This document shows, piece after piece, positions 1 to 8,856 of a DNA stretch of 64,000 nt. Positions within the stretch are counted from its first letter, which is position 1. Each line of letters begins with the position of its first letter. This DNA is from Novosphingobium beihaiense (lineage in GTDB: Bacteria; Pseudomonadota; Alphaproteobacteria; Sphingomonadales; Sphingomonadaceae): contig NZ_JALHLG010000009.1 of assembly GCF_022832375.1 (NCBI RefSeq), positions 124,001 through 188,000 of the forward strand, written 5' to 3'. The notes beneath the pieces are model-generated. The model was given only the letters and a program-made list of their open reading frames with translations. It ran no database searches and was not told the origin of the DNA. Made by a program: the position numbers and the translations under genes.

Positions 1-647
1 CAATGCCCGGTAAAGCCCGCGAAAGCACGAAAGCCGGTTCGGCGGATGCGCAGGCCGTTGCCCTTGAACGCGCGCGTTTCGCCATCGATGGTGAGCGTGC
101 CGGTGCAGCGGAAGAGCTGTTCGTAACGCGGGCTCATGAAATCGCCCTGCTTGCCACCCATCGCCGCCGCCGCCTCGGGCGTCATCGTGCCCGGCTGCCA
201 GGGGACCGCGGCCATTTCCATCTCGACGGCAAAGGCCACGTCCGCCCACTTCGTTTCGGCAAAATCCGGGTTGTCGAGAATTTCCTGCGCGCTGGTTTCG
301 GCCACCGGCCCTTCGAAACGCGCCGTCCAGCGGCGGAAGGGCTCCGCGCATTCCAGCCGCATCGGCCCGGTGGCGCGCACCGTGGGCTTGCCTGCGGGGC
401 CGATGGCGCTCTGCGTCTCGCCGTCGCCTCGCCGCGAATAGAGCCGGCCATCGGCAAAGGCGATATCGAGCCACATCTCGTGCCGGTCCCACTGCTCGGC
501 AACGGCCTCGACGCCCACGCGCATAGCGAAGAGGCCGTTTTCCTCCTCGATCCACACGTTCACGGCATCGCGCACGCCATCCTCGGGCCGCGCATCGAGC
601 ACATATTCGCGGTCTACGGGAATGCCGCCTGACAGGTCCGCCACCAT
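1..647 (-). CDS. Unrecognised protein, 3' end outside window
   Basis: The minus-strand frame is open from an ATG at 645-647 to the window edge, giving 215 codons without a stop. A GAGGAGGAG ribosome-binding site lies just upstream of the ATG. The predicted protein begins MVADLSGGIPVDREYVLDAR and is acidic and rich in Trp, Arg and Glu, with no signal peptide or membrane segment. The long plus-strand frame over the same bases is its shadow: it has no ribosome-binding site and an Arg/Gly/Ala-rich composition. I do not recognise the family with confidence; it resembles the lipocalin-like conserved hypothetical proteins common in sphingomonads. The C-terminus is cut by the window edge, not by a visible mutation. 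Confidence 0.75.
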   Translation of the reverse strand, partial: MVADLSGGIPVDREYVLDARPEDGVRDAVNVWIEEENGLFAMRVGVEAVAEQWDRHEMWLDIAFADGRLYSRRGDGETQSAIGPAGKPTVRATGPMRLECAEPFRRWTARFEGPVAETSAQEILDNPDFAETKWADVAFAVEMEMAAVPWQPGTMTPEAAAAMGGKQGDFMSPRYEQLFRCTGTLTIDGETRAFKGNGLRIRRTGFRAFAGFTGH

Positions 648-766
648 CGCTCTCCTCCTCATCTGTTCTGGAAGGAGAAGCTGTCATGCCCGGCGCGGGA
701 GGTCACGTCCCGGCCGATGCGCAGGGGCGATATCGGGCCCCGGCGATTTCCGGCCACCACATACCT

Positions 767-858
767 TCGTCATTCCCGCGAAGGCGGGAATCTAACTCCT
801 GACGTCAGATCAAAGCGATGGCGCCGGAGATGGATCCCCGCCTGCGCGGGGATGACGA
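767..858. repeat. Palindromic intergenic repeat
   Basis: A 14-base arm TCGTCATTCCCGCG (767-780) and its near complement CGCGGGGATGACGA (845-858) bracket about 64 bases, and each arm also lies in its own small GC-rich hairpin. This is a typical dispersed palindromic element of alphaproteobacterial intergenic DNA. It sits between the partial gene at 1-647 and map, downstream of map, where it could act as a transcript 3' structure. Nothing else is seen in 648-904. Confidence 0.75.
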
Positions 859-904
859 AGTGAGCACCAAGCTTCGCCCGGCACGAACGGAACCTGACGC
901 AGTG

Positions 905-1735
905 TCAGGCGTAAGGCGGCTTGTGCAGGCCTTTGGGGCTGGTGGTGAAGATCTCGCAGCCGTCCTCGGTAATACCGATCGAGTGTTCGAACTGCGCCGA
1001 GAGCGACTTGTCGCGCGTTACCGCCGTCCAGCCGTCATTGAGCAGCTTCACCGGCGGCTTGCCGAGGTTGATCATCGGCTCGATGGTGAAGAACATGCCG
1101 GGCTTGAGCAGCGGGCCCGTACCGGCGCGCCCGGCGTGGACCACTTCGGGCGCGTCATGGAACAGACGGCCGAGACCATGGCCGCAGAACTCACGCACCA
1201 CGCCGTAACGATTGGCCTCGGCATAAGCCTGGATGGCTGCGCCGATGTCGCCGATGCGGTTGCCGGGCTTGGCCTGCTCAATGCCGATCATCAGGCATTC
1301 GTAGGTCACTTCGACCAGACGGCGTGCCTTCAGCGAGGGCTCGCCCGCGAAGTACATGCGGCTGGAATCGCCGTGCCAGCCGTCCAGCAGCGGGGTCACG
1401 TCGATATTGAGGATGTCGCCTTCCTTCAGCGTCTTTTCCGAAGGGATGCCGTGGCACACGACATGGTTGATCGAGATGCAGGACGAATGCGCATAACCGC
1501 GATAGCCCAGCGTCGCAGGGACGGCGCCGCCATCCAGCGTGAGTTCGCGCACTTTATCGTCCAGCGCGGCGGTGGTGACGCCCGGCTGCACCATCGGCGC
1601 GATCTCGTCGAGGATTTCGGCGGCAAGGCGCCCGGCCTTGCGCATCCCCTCGAACGCTTCGGGGCCGTGCAGCTTGATCGTGCCATCGCGCAGGACGGCT
1701 TCGTTTCCGGGTTCGACAATCTGGTATTCGCTCAT
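905..1735 (-). CDS. map: Type I methionine aminopeptidase
   Basis: This cytosolic metalloprotease removes the initiator methionine from new proteins. The 276-residue protein matches the usual length of type I enzymes. The five metal ligands are visible in order: Asp in the DVTPLLDGWHGD segment (two Asp), His in GHGLGRLFHDAPEV, Glu in FTIEPMINLG and Glu in FEHSIGITEDG. The reading frame opens one codon group earlier (MGA at 1744), but the ATG at 1735 (MSEYQIVEPG) is the more natural start. It is transcribed away from the sulfatase at 1961, leaving about 225 bases for divergent promoters. Confidence 0.96.
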   Translation of the reverse strand: MSEYQIVEPGNEAVLRDGTIKLHGPEAFEGMRKAGRLAAEILDEIAPMVQPGVTTAALDDKVRELTLDGGAVPATLGYRGYAHSSCISINHVVCHGIPSEKTLKEGDILNIDVTPLLDGWHGDSSRMYFAGEPSLKARRLVEVTYECLMIGIEQAKPGNRIGDIGAAIQAYAEANRYGVVREFCGHGLGRLFHDAPEVVHAGRAGTGPLLKPGMFFTIEPMINLGKPPVKLLNDGWTAVTRDKSLSAQFEHSIGITEDGCEIFTTSPKGLHKPPYA

Positions 1736-1960
1736 CGCGCCCATATAGCGATCCTGCTCGTAAATTGCGAGATCCGTAAAAAGCCCGCAGAAGCCAGTCA
1801 GGCTGCTCGTTCAGGCATGTATGCCGCAGGAGCGTTTATTGTGCCGTATCATGTTGCTACGCCTGCCGCAGGGGGGCATGCCCGTCAGGCTGGAACGGAC
1901 CGGGCTGGCCCGTCCCAATCAATATTCGCATCCTGAAGAACAAAAACGCGAGGTGGAGAG

Positions 1961-3679
1961 ATGATCGAGATTACGCGCAGGAAGTTCGTCGGCACGCTGA
2001 TGGCTGCAACGGCCTTGTCGAGTGCGGGCAAGGCATTCGCCGCCACCGGGCCGCGCAAGCGGCCGAACGTGATCACGGTGGTCCTCGACGACGTCGGCTA
2101 TTCCGATATCGGCTGCTACGGTTCGGAAATCCGCACGCCGAACATGGACCGGCTTGCGGAAGGCGGCCTGCGTTTCGTTCATTTTGATACCAAGGCGGTG
2201 TGCGCATCAACCCGCGCCGCATTCCTGACCGGGCGCAACAGCCACACCATCAACATGCCGGACGTGCCGGACATTGCCGCCGCGCTGCCGCCCGCGCAGA
2301 CCAAGGGCCTGTTCTCGATTCCCCGCAACGCCAGGAACATCGCCGAAGTGCTGGGCGCGGACGGCTATGAGACCTGGGCGCTGGGCAAGTGGCACCTCAT
2401 TCCCAACGCCGAGCTCGACGAGCACGGCGGGCGGAGCAACTGGCCGCTGCAGCGCGGATTCAAGTACTTCTATGGCTTCCCGAGGGGCTGGACGGACCAG
2501 TACAACCCGACGCTAGTGGAAGGGAACGATTACATCCACCCCGAACTGCCGGAGGACTACCACCTCTCGGCCGATCTCGCAGACAAGGCGATCGGACTGA
2601 TCGGCAAGCACCGCGAATCCGGCAGCAGCGCGCCGTTCTACCTCAACCTCGCCTTCGGCGCGGCGCACGCGCCGATCCAGGTTCCCCGCGAATATTCGAA
2701 GCCTTACGACGAAGTCTATGCCAAGGGCTGGGACGCGATCCGCGAACAGCGCCACAAACGCATGCTGGCCATGGGCGTCATTCCGGAAGACACCAAGCTG
2801 ACGCCGCGTTCGGACGAAGACCGGGCCTGGGCGGACCTGTCGGATGCGGAAAAGACCGTGTTTGCCCGCTACATGGCGGTCTACGCGGGCTTCCTCGAAC
2901 ATTGCGACCAGCAGCTCGGCCGCGTGCTCGACTTCCTCGAAGCGCAAGGGCTGGCCGAGGACACACTGATCGTGCTGTTCTCCGATAACGGCGCGGCATC
3001 AGAGGCAGGGCAGACCGGCAATTTCGATCAGCTTTACCGCCCCAGCGCGATACCGGTCGAAGAGCAGCTTCGCCGCATCGATGACATCGGCACGCCGCGT
3101 ACCCAGGCCGAATATCCGCGGCCGTGGGCGCTGGCAGGCGACACCCCTCTCCGGCGTTACAAGCTGTGGCCCTATTCGGGCGGCACGCGCACGCCGATGA
3201 TCGTGCGCTGGCCCGGCCACGTGGACAATCCGGGCGGAGTCCGCCGCCAGTATGTCGACTGCATCGATATCGCGCCGACCGTGATCGCGGCAGCGGGCGC
3301 ACGCTTCGAGCCGGTGATCGACGGCGTCGCGCAGATCCCGGTCGCGGGCCGCTCGTTCCTGCCGATGCTGACCGATGCGAGCGCCGAAGGGCGCAAGGTT
3401 CAGTACTTCGAACTGCGCGGCAATCGCGCCATCACCGACGGGCGCTGGCGCGCGGTGACGACGCACGATTGCGACCAGCCTTCTTTCGCCAACGATGAAT
3501 GGCAGCTTTTCGATCTGGACACGGATTTCTCTGAAGCGGCCAACCTCGCCGCGAAGGAGCCGAAGCGGCTCAAGGCGATGCAGGCGCTGTGGCAGAGCGA
3601 ATGGGACAAGTACGGCAACGGACCGCTTACAGCGCCCGGCAGCATGCTCTGCAAGTTCACACGGGGCCTGCCGATCTGA
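1961..3679 (+). CDS. Tat-exported sulfatase
   Basis: This 572-residue protein belongs to the sulfatase/alkaline phosphatase superfamily and should hydrolyse a sulfate ester in the periplasm. The N-terminus has a twin-arginine signal (TRRKFVG followed by a hydrophobic stretch, ending near AFAA). The metal-binding DDVG occurs near residues 43-46. The formylglycine motif is CASTR at residues 81-85, with Ser in place of the usual Pro or Ala. GKWHL (about residues 142-146) and a C-terminal DN-type metal site (LFSDNGAAS) are conserved. GAGGTGGAG precedes the ATG. The substrate cannot be predicted; no carbohydrate utilisation genes adjoin it. Maturation would need a formylglycine-generating enzyme encoded elsewhere. 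Confidence 0.93.
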   Translation: MIEITRRKFVGTLMAATALSSAGKAFAATGPRKRPNVITVVLDDVGYSDIGCYGSEIRTPNMDRLAEGGLRFVHFDTKAVCASTRAAFLTGRNSHTINMPDVPDIAAALPPAQTKGLFSIPRNARNIAEVLGADGYETWALGKWHLIPNAELDEHGGRSNWPLQRGFKYFYGFPRGWTDQYNPTLVEGNDYIHPELPEDYHLSADLADKAIGLIGKHRESGSSAPFYLNLAFGAAHAPIQVPREYSKPYDEVYAKGWDAIREQRHKRMLAMGVIPEDTKLTPRSDEDRAWADLSDAEKTVFARYMAVYAGFLEHCDQQLGRVLDFLEAQGLAEDTLIVLFSDNGAASEAGQTGNFDQLYRPSAIPVEEQLRRIDDIGTPRTQAEYPRPWALAGDTPLRRYKLWPYSGGTRTPMIVRWPGHVDNPGGVRRQYVDCIDIAPTVIAAAGARFEPVIDGVAQIPVAGRSFLPMLTDASAEGRKVQYFELRGNRAITDGRWRAVTTHDCDQPSFANDEWQLFDLDTDFSEAANLAAKEPKRLKAMQALWQSEWDKYGNGPLTAPGSMLCKFTRGLPI

Positions 3680-3784
3680 ACCCGGCCTATCTCATAGCAA
3701 TGCGTCAGCGGGGAAACGGGACGGGCACGCAGGCCTTGCCAGCGTGCCCGGAACGGCCGGGATAATGCCAGTGCGGGCAATCGC

Positions 3785-4648
3785 TCATTTCCCCAGCGAA
3801 AAGCTCATGCGGTACTGCGGCCTCAGCGTCGCCATGACCTTGCCCGTCACCGGCAGCGTCACTTCGTAAGTGCCTTCCGCATAGGGCCCCGCCTCGTATG
3901 GCGCGACCAGCACGCCGATGCGGTCGAACGTCTCGTGGTTGGACGAGCCCAGAATCAGCGTCTGCGCCACCGGGTCGATACATTCGGTGAAGATCTGCCC
4001 GCTGCCGCGCTGCACCGGCTCGCCGCGCTTCTGCTCCCGCTGCTTGTCCAGCGCATCGCAGAAGGGTTCGCGGATCGCCTTGCGCAGGGCATCGGTGCTG
4101 GTGAACAGGTCCGTGGGCTTGCGCACCTTTTCGACGCGGCGGTCCCACAGCAGCGAGTCGAAATTGCTCATGCCGTGCGCGCCGCCAGCGTAGCTGTAGA
4201 GTTCGGCCGAGAGCGAAAGCCAGCCCGGCAGGTCCGTCACCACCTTCCACGTCGCGCCGTAGCTGTGCGGACGATAGGGGAAGCCCTCTTTCTTCGCGGC
4301 CTTCTCCTCGTCGCTCGACGTCGAGGCAAGCTGTTCGCGCGCATCATAGAGCCGCGTGTCGAGCAGATCCTTGAGCCGGGGAATCGCCCCCGCCGCATCC
4401 GGATAGGAAAAGCTGAATTCATAAAGATCGTTGGACGCCGCCACCGAACGGCCCATGGCCCCGGCGGGTTCGGGCGGGATCTCGCTCGGGGCCTCACTCG
4501 GCACGGCTTCTCCGGTGGGGAGCACCACTTCGGCTTCGGGCACGCTGGTGGCGGACGCCGAGCCGCCGGAGGCGCGGGAATCGTCCTGACTGCCCGTGCA
4601 GCCGCCCGCCGCCAGTACTGCCGCCAATACCCATCCGCCTTGCCGCAT
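3785..4648 (-). CDS. Probable lipoprotein with DUF3298-like domain
   Basis: The open frame starts at 4801, but the sensible start is the ATG at 4648, giving 287 residues. That start yields a lipoprotein-type signal, MRQGGWVLAAVLAAGGC, with the Cys at residue 17, followed by a low-complexity Ser/Ala/Glu/Pro linker. The longer version would overlap the divergent aminopeptidase gene at 4698. The body, with motifs such as LYSYAGGAHG, resembles the DUF4163/DUF3298 (RsiV- and PdaC-type) extracytoplasmic fold, whose members include peptidoglycan deacetylase accessory domains and lysozyme sensors. The molecular function here is unknown. It is convergent with the sulfatase and divergent from the M17 peptidase. 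Confidence 0.85.
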   Translation of the reverse strand: MRQGGWVLAAVLAAGGCTGSQDDSRASGGSASATSVPEAEVVLPTGEAVPSEAPSEIPPEPAGAMGRSVAASNDLYEFSFSYPDAAGAIPRLKDLLDTRLYDAREQLASTSSDEEKAAKKEGFPYRPHSYGATWKVVTDLPGWLSLSAELYSYAGGAHGMSNFDSLLWDRRVEKVRKPTDLFTSTDALRKAIREPFCDALDKQREQKRGEPVQRGSGQIFTECIDPVAQTLILGSSNHETFDRIGVLVAPYEAGPYAEGTYEVTLPVTGKVMATLRPQYRMSFSLGK

Positions 4649-4697
4649 TAAGATTCCTCTCGCGCTTGTGCTCGCACCAAGGCTAGAGAAATGAACC

Positions 4698-6080
4698 ATG
4701 AGCGACAAGAATGCATTGATCCAGCCCGACCGCGGCCAGAAGGCCATTGCCATCCACCTCGTCGACAAGGACGGGCTGGAGGCCTTCCTCAAGGAACGCA
4801 CCCCGGCCCAGCGCGCCGCACTGGCCGCGCACAGGTTCGCGGCGGACGGCTATGACTATGCCATTATCCCGGACGGCGAGGACTGGGCCGTGGTCTCGGG
4901 CGTCGCCAATGCGGCGGAACTGTCGAGCTGGTGCATGGCCAAGCTCGCCGAAAAGCTGCCCGCCGGCACGTACCGCCGCGCCGGGGGCGAGCCGGGCCCG
5001 GCGATGTTCGGCTGGATCACCGGCCAGTACCGTTTCGACCGCTACTTGTCCGAACCGGACGAGGAAGGCCCGCGCATTCTCCTGACCGGAGAGCCCAAGG
5101 CAATCGGCCCTGTCACGGCAGAAGCCGAAGCGGCGATGCTGGTGCGCGATCTCGTCAACACCCCGGCCGAGGACATGGGCCCCGCGCAGATCGAGGCCGA
5201 GGCGGAAAACCTGCACAAGGCCTTCCGCGCCGAGATCAAGGTGACGCGCGGCGATATGCTGGAGCAGGACTTCCCGATGGTCCATGCGGTGGGCCGCGCC
5301 GCCGCGCGCAGCCATGCGCCGCGCATGATCGAGCTGGAATGGGGCGATCCCAAGCACCCGAAAATCGCAGTGATCGGCAAGGGCGTGTGCTTCGATTCGG
5401 GCGGGCTCGATATCAAGCCCAGCTCCGGCATGCTGCTGATGAAGAAGGACATGGGCGGCGCCGCGCATGCGCTTGCCCTCGCCCGGCTGATCATGCAGGC
5501 GCAGCTTCCGGTGCGGCTGCACATGCTGGTGCCTGCGGTGGAAAATGCCGTGTCGGGCAACAGCTTCCGCCCCGGCGACGTGCTGAAGAGCCGCGCGGGG
5601 ATCTCGGTGGAGATCGGCAATACCGATGCCGAGGGGCGCCTTGTCCTCGCCGATGCGCTGGCCCGCGCGGGCGAGAACGAACCCGAGCTGGTGATCGATT
5701 TCGCCACGCTGACGGGCGCCGCGCGCGTCGCGGTGGGGCCGGATCTGCCCGGGCTCTTCGCCCGCGAGGATGCGACGGCCGAGGCCCTGCTCGCAGCAGG
5801 CAAGGCCACAGACGATCCATGCTGGCGCCTGCCGCTGCACGAGGGCTACCGCGAGTACCTGAAATCGGACGTGGCGGACATCAACAACGCGGGCTCCAGC
5901 GGCTTTGCCGGAGCCAGCACAGCGGCGCTGTTCCTCGACAAGTTCGTGCCCAAGGGGATCGACTGGGTGCACTTCGATACGTTCGCCTGGCGCCCCGCCG
6001 CCAAGCCGGGGCGGACCAAGGGCGGTGCCGCTCTGGGGCTGCGCGCGGCCTGGCACATGGTGGGTCAGCGTTTTGCCTGA
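4698..6080 (+). CDS. M17 leucyl aminopeptidase family protein
   Basis: This 460-residue cytosolic metallo-exopeptidase of the PepA/M17 family removes N-terminal residues from peptides. The C-terminal catalytic domain carries the two-zinc site: GKGVCFDSGGLDIKP with the binding Asp and Lys, MKKDMGGAA, and the family signature NTDAEGRL. The N-terminal domain is more divergent, as usual. It starts 49 bases from the divergent lipoprotein gene, and a small SH3 gene follows 15 bases after its stop, suggesting co-transcription with that gene and argC. The long opposite-strand frame here is a shadow. Confidence 0.93.
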   Translation: MSDKNALIQPDRGQKAIAIHLVDKDGLEAFLKERTPAQRAALAAHRFAADGYDYAIIPDGEDWAVVSGVANAAELSSWCMAKLAEKLPAGTYRRAGGEPGPAMFGWITGQYRFDRYLSEPDEEGPRILLTGEPKAIGPVTAEAEAAMLVRDLVNTPAEDMGPAQIEAEAENLHKAFRAEIKVTRGDMLEQDFPMVHAVGRAAARSHAPRMIELEWGDPKHPKIAVIGKGVCFDSGGLDIKPSSGMLLMKKDMGGAAHALALARLIMQAQLPVRLHMLVPAVENAVSGNSFRPGDVLKSRAGISVEIGNTDAEGRLVLADALARAGENEPELVIDFATLTGAARVAVGPDLPGLFAREDATAEALLAAGKATDDPCWRLPLHEGYREYLKSDVADINNAGSSGFAGASTAALFLDKFVPKGIDWVHFDTFAWRPAAKPGRTKGGAALGLRAAWHMVGQRFA

Positions 6081-6095
6081 ACTTGCGATCTCGTC

Positions 6096-6497
6096 ATGAC
6101 CCGGCTAAGCGCCCCCATCTTTGCCTTTGGAGACGCACAGACGTTGGCCGCCGACGATACCTATACCCGCCCTTCCACGCTTGAGGGCATGCTTGCCATG
6201 ACCGGGCCGAGCGTATCGGCGGACCCCGGCTGCCTTCCCGTGCGCGGCGATCTGGCGCATATCAAGCTGGCCGGGCATTACTTCGTGCCGCACTATGCGG
6301 TGCCGATGCCGCATACGATCAAGGCAGGTGCCGTGCTGCGCGCGGCGGCGCTGCCGGAGGGCGAGGCCATCATCGACCTGCCGCAGGGTGGCGTGTTCAA
6401 CGTGCTCGATATCGCGGGGAGCTGGGCCTGGGGCCAGCTCGGCGAGGACGGGCAGGTCGGCTACGTCCTGCTCGATCAGCTCGAAGCGGTCGTCTGA
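6096..6497 (+). CDS. SH3-domain protein, NlpC/P60 N-terminal-like
   Basis: The 133-residue product carries a bacterial SH3-like segment; the C-terminal run (about residues 95-125, including WAWGQLGEDGQVGYV) matches the SH3 that normally precedes an NlpC/P60 peptidase domain. No catalytic Cys-His domain follows, so this is either a stand-alone binding protein or the remnant of a larger murein peptidase. No signal peptide is evident. Its TGA overlaps the argC ATG by one base (TGATG), so translation is probably coupled to argC. The function is not established. Confidence 0.75.
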   Translation: MTRLSAPIFAFGDAQTLAADDTYTRPSTLEGMLAMTGPSVSADPGCLPVRGDLAHIKLAGHYFVPHYAVPMPHTIKAGAVLRAAALPEGEAIIDLPQGGVFNVLDIAGSWAWGQLGEDGQVGYVLLDQLEAVV

Positions 6498-7420
6498 TGG
6501 GCGCGAGCGTCTTCATCGACGGGGCGGCGGGCACCACGGGCCTTGAAATCGCGGACCGGCTTTCGGGGCGGAGCGAATTCGATCTCGTCATTCTCGACGA
6601 TGAGCGGCGCAAGGACGATGCCGCCCGCGCCGAAGCGCTCAACGATGCCGATTTCGTGATCCTGTGCCTGCCGGACGAGGCCGCCAAGGCCGCCGTCGGC
6701 ATGATCCGCAACGATCGCACGCGCTTGATCGATGCCTCTTCCGCGCACCGCGTGGCGCCGGGCTGGACTTACGGCTTTCCCGAAGTGATCGGGCGCGACG
6801 CGGTGGCCTCGGCCCGCTTCGTCAGCAATCCGGGCTGCTATCCCACCGGCTTCATCGCGCTGGTCGCGCCGCTGGTGCGCGCCGGGCTGCTGCCGGCCGA
6901 CTGGCCTTACGTGTGCCATGCCGTCTCGGGCTATTCGGGCGGCGGCAAGGCGCTGATCGCCCGGTTCGAGGAAGACCGCGACATCGCGTTCCGCGCCTAT
7001 GGGCTGGCGATGGGCCACAAGCACGTGCCGGAAATGACCGTGCACGGCGGCCTTGCCTACCCCCCCCTGTTCGCGCCCGCCGTGGTGGCCGCGCATCGCG
7101 GCATGGTGGTGGAAGTGCCGCTGCAATTGGTGGCGATGAACAAGCCCGGCTCGGTCAGCGCGATGCGCAAGGCCCTCGCCGAATTCTACGCAGGTAGCCC
7201 GATCGTGAAGGTCGAGACCGATTCGCCCGACGAACTGCTGCTGCGCGCCTCGATGGAGCCGGTGGACACGCTCACCTTGCGCGTCTTCGGCGCCAAGGAC
7301 GGCAGCCAGGCCCGGCTTGCCGCCGTGCTCGACAACCTCGGCAAGGGCGCCAGCGGCGCGGCGGTGCAGAACCTCAACCTGATGGCCGGGCTGGACGAAA
7401 CCGCCGGGCTGCGGCTGTGA
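6497..7420 (+). CDS. argC: N-acetyl-gamma-glutamyl-phosphate reductase, type 2
   Basis: The enzyme reduces N-acetyl-glutamyl phosphate to the semialdehyde with NADPH, the third step of arginine biosynthesis. The 307-residue length fits the short ArgC class. The N-terminal nucleotide-binding GAAGTTGLEI motif, the catalytic Cys in SNPGCYPTGF and the His in GHKHVPEM are present. The start is fixed by the TGATG overlap with the upstream SH3 gene. The rest of the arginine pathway is not in this window. Confidence 0.96.
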   Translation: MGASVFIDGAAGTTGLEIADRLSGRSEFDLVILDDERRKDDAARAEALNDADFVILCLPDEAAKAAVGMIRNDRTRLIDASSAHRVAPGWTYGFPEVIGRDAVASARFVSNPGCYPTGFIALVAPLVRAGLLPADWPYVCHAVSGYSGGGKALIARFEEDRDIAFRAYGLAMGHKHVPEMTVHGGLAYPPLFAPAVVAAHRGMVVEVPLQLVAMNKPGSVSAMRKALAEFYAGSPIVKVETDSPDELLLRASMEPVDTLTLRVFGAKDGSQARLAAVLDNLGKGASGAAVQNLNLMAGLDETAGLRL

Positions 7421-7426
7421 GACCAA

Positions 7427-7551
7427 TCCTCCCTGTCGCGCAGCGATGGGGAGGTGGCAGCCCGCAGGGCTGACGGAGGGGTTTTGAGCCCCCTCCACCA
7501 CCAGCTTCGCTGGCAGTCCCCCTCCCCATCCCCTGCGGGGACAGGGAGGAA
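7427..7551. repeat. Dispersed inverted-repeat element, copy 1
   Basis: The element opens with TCCTCCCTGTCGC and closes with its complement GACAGGGAGGA. Inner arms pair too (GATGGGGAGGTGG with CCCCCTCCCCATC), and the apex is ACGGAGGGGTTTTGAGCCCC-CTCCACCACCAGC-like. Related copies lie at 11037-11164 and 16541-16760. It begins seven bases after argC and could form a long hairpin in that transcript. Confidence 0.8.
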
Positions 7552-8240
7552 TGGCCACGTCAGCTTTTCCGCGCGCACGCCCCATCGCCCGCTGGCGAAT
7601 GCGGGATAACGCCCGAAGGAAAGACACGGCAGGCGGTGCGGCCGGCGTGTGGGGCCTGGCACGACAGGCTTGGCATGGCTCCTTCATTGCGAACGGCAGG
7701 CAAGGGGAACGCAAGGTCTTGCCGGCACGGCCCTGGCGGACGAAGCGCCTGCGGGACGGGCTCGCTCCCCTGCCGCAGACCCTTTGGGTTTTCCCCCAAA
7801 GGCCAAGGACTTCGCCGCGGATGCAGGCGGCCCGTCCTGCGGGCACACCGGCCGCATGCGGGTGACATGTGAGCGAAGGCCTGCCGCTCCCCGAACCCGC
7901 CGCTGCGCCAGTGGTGACTGACGCGCGGAACAAATAACCTATATGGTTCATTTTGTCAAGAATGCGTTACGCCACGGGCTAATGGCATCGCACGCCCGCT
8001 TCGGCCAGCCGCCCACCGCCCCCCGGAACGGCCGCGACCGGTCCCGGCGCCGGGAAAGCGCCGCGATCCGGCGCTGAAATCCGCATTGCACAATTTTAAG
8101 GCACGGGATGCTCAAATCTTGAACAGAACTTGCGGCATTATGCCCGGCGACTGCCCGAAGACTTGTTATATGACCGGGCAAATCGTGCGATTCCGCTCTT
8201 TTCGCGCCTGCACACATGCCCTACCAATACAACCACCGCA
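7552..8240. other. Long intergenic stretch before glnB
   Basis: About 690 bases hold no convincing gene on either strand: short frames are Arg/Pro/Gly-rich and lack ribosome-binding sites. The stretch contains several small GC hairpins (for example around GGGTTTTCCCCCAAAGG near 7787-7803). The last 150 bases are less GC-rich and probably hold upstream regulatory sequence for glnB. A half-site-like TTGCAC at about 8085 could be part of an NtrC site but is too weak to call. Confidence 0.5.
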
Positions 8241-8257
8241 TTGGCACGATTCTTGAT
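8241..8257 (+). promoter_or_regulatory. Sigma-54 (-24/-12) promoter candidate for glnBA
   Basis: TTGGCACGATTCTTGAT matches the sigma-54 consensus TTGGCACG-N4-TTGCW except for A in place of C in the -12 element. The GG and GA dinucleotides are exactly 12 bases apart, as required. The element lies 85 bases before the GTG of glnB. In proteobacteria glnB-glnA is commonly transcribed from an NtrC-activated sigma-54 promoter, so the position agrees with known regulation. No clear paired NtrC site was found. Confidence 0.7.
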
Positions 8258-8335
8258 GGGAATCGCGCGCGAGGCATCTGGTTCCCGGACCGGAAACCTC
8301 TTCGATAAAGTCCGGGGACAAATGCAGGGGTCTAG

Positions 8336-8680
<345 letters not shown>

Positions 8681-8856
8681 AGTTTCCGGCCTCGCGCCGG
8701 AGACATCATCCGCCCGGCCTGGCCGGGCACCAAGATCGGGTCCGGCACCAGCCGGACCGGGGATACGCCGGAATGGGGGCCGGCACCGTTCCCGGAATGC
8801 CATCCACCCCTATCCTCTTCCGCCGCGCGGAAGTGTAAATCTGGAGAACCAAAAAC

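Noticed and set aside
4683..6056. Long minus-strand open frame opposite the M17 aminopeptidase
   Set aside because: Antisense shadow in GC-rich DNA: His/Arg/Gly-rich composition, no ribosome-binding site, and the plus strand carries all family motifs.
7552..7951. Long minus-strand frame running from argC through the intergenic region to 7951
   Set aside because: Most of it is the antisense of argC and the repeat; the intergenic part is Arg/Pro/Gly-rich with no start signal.
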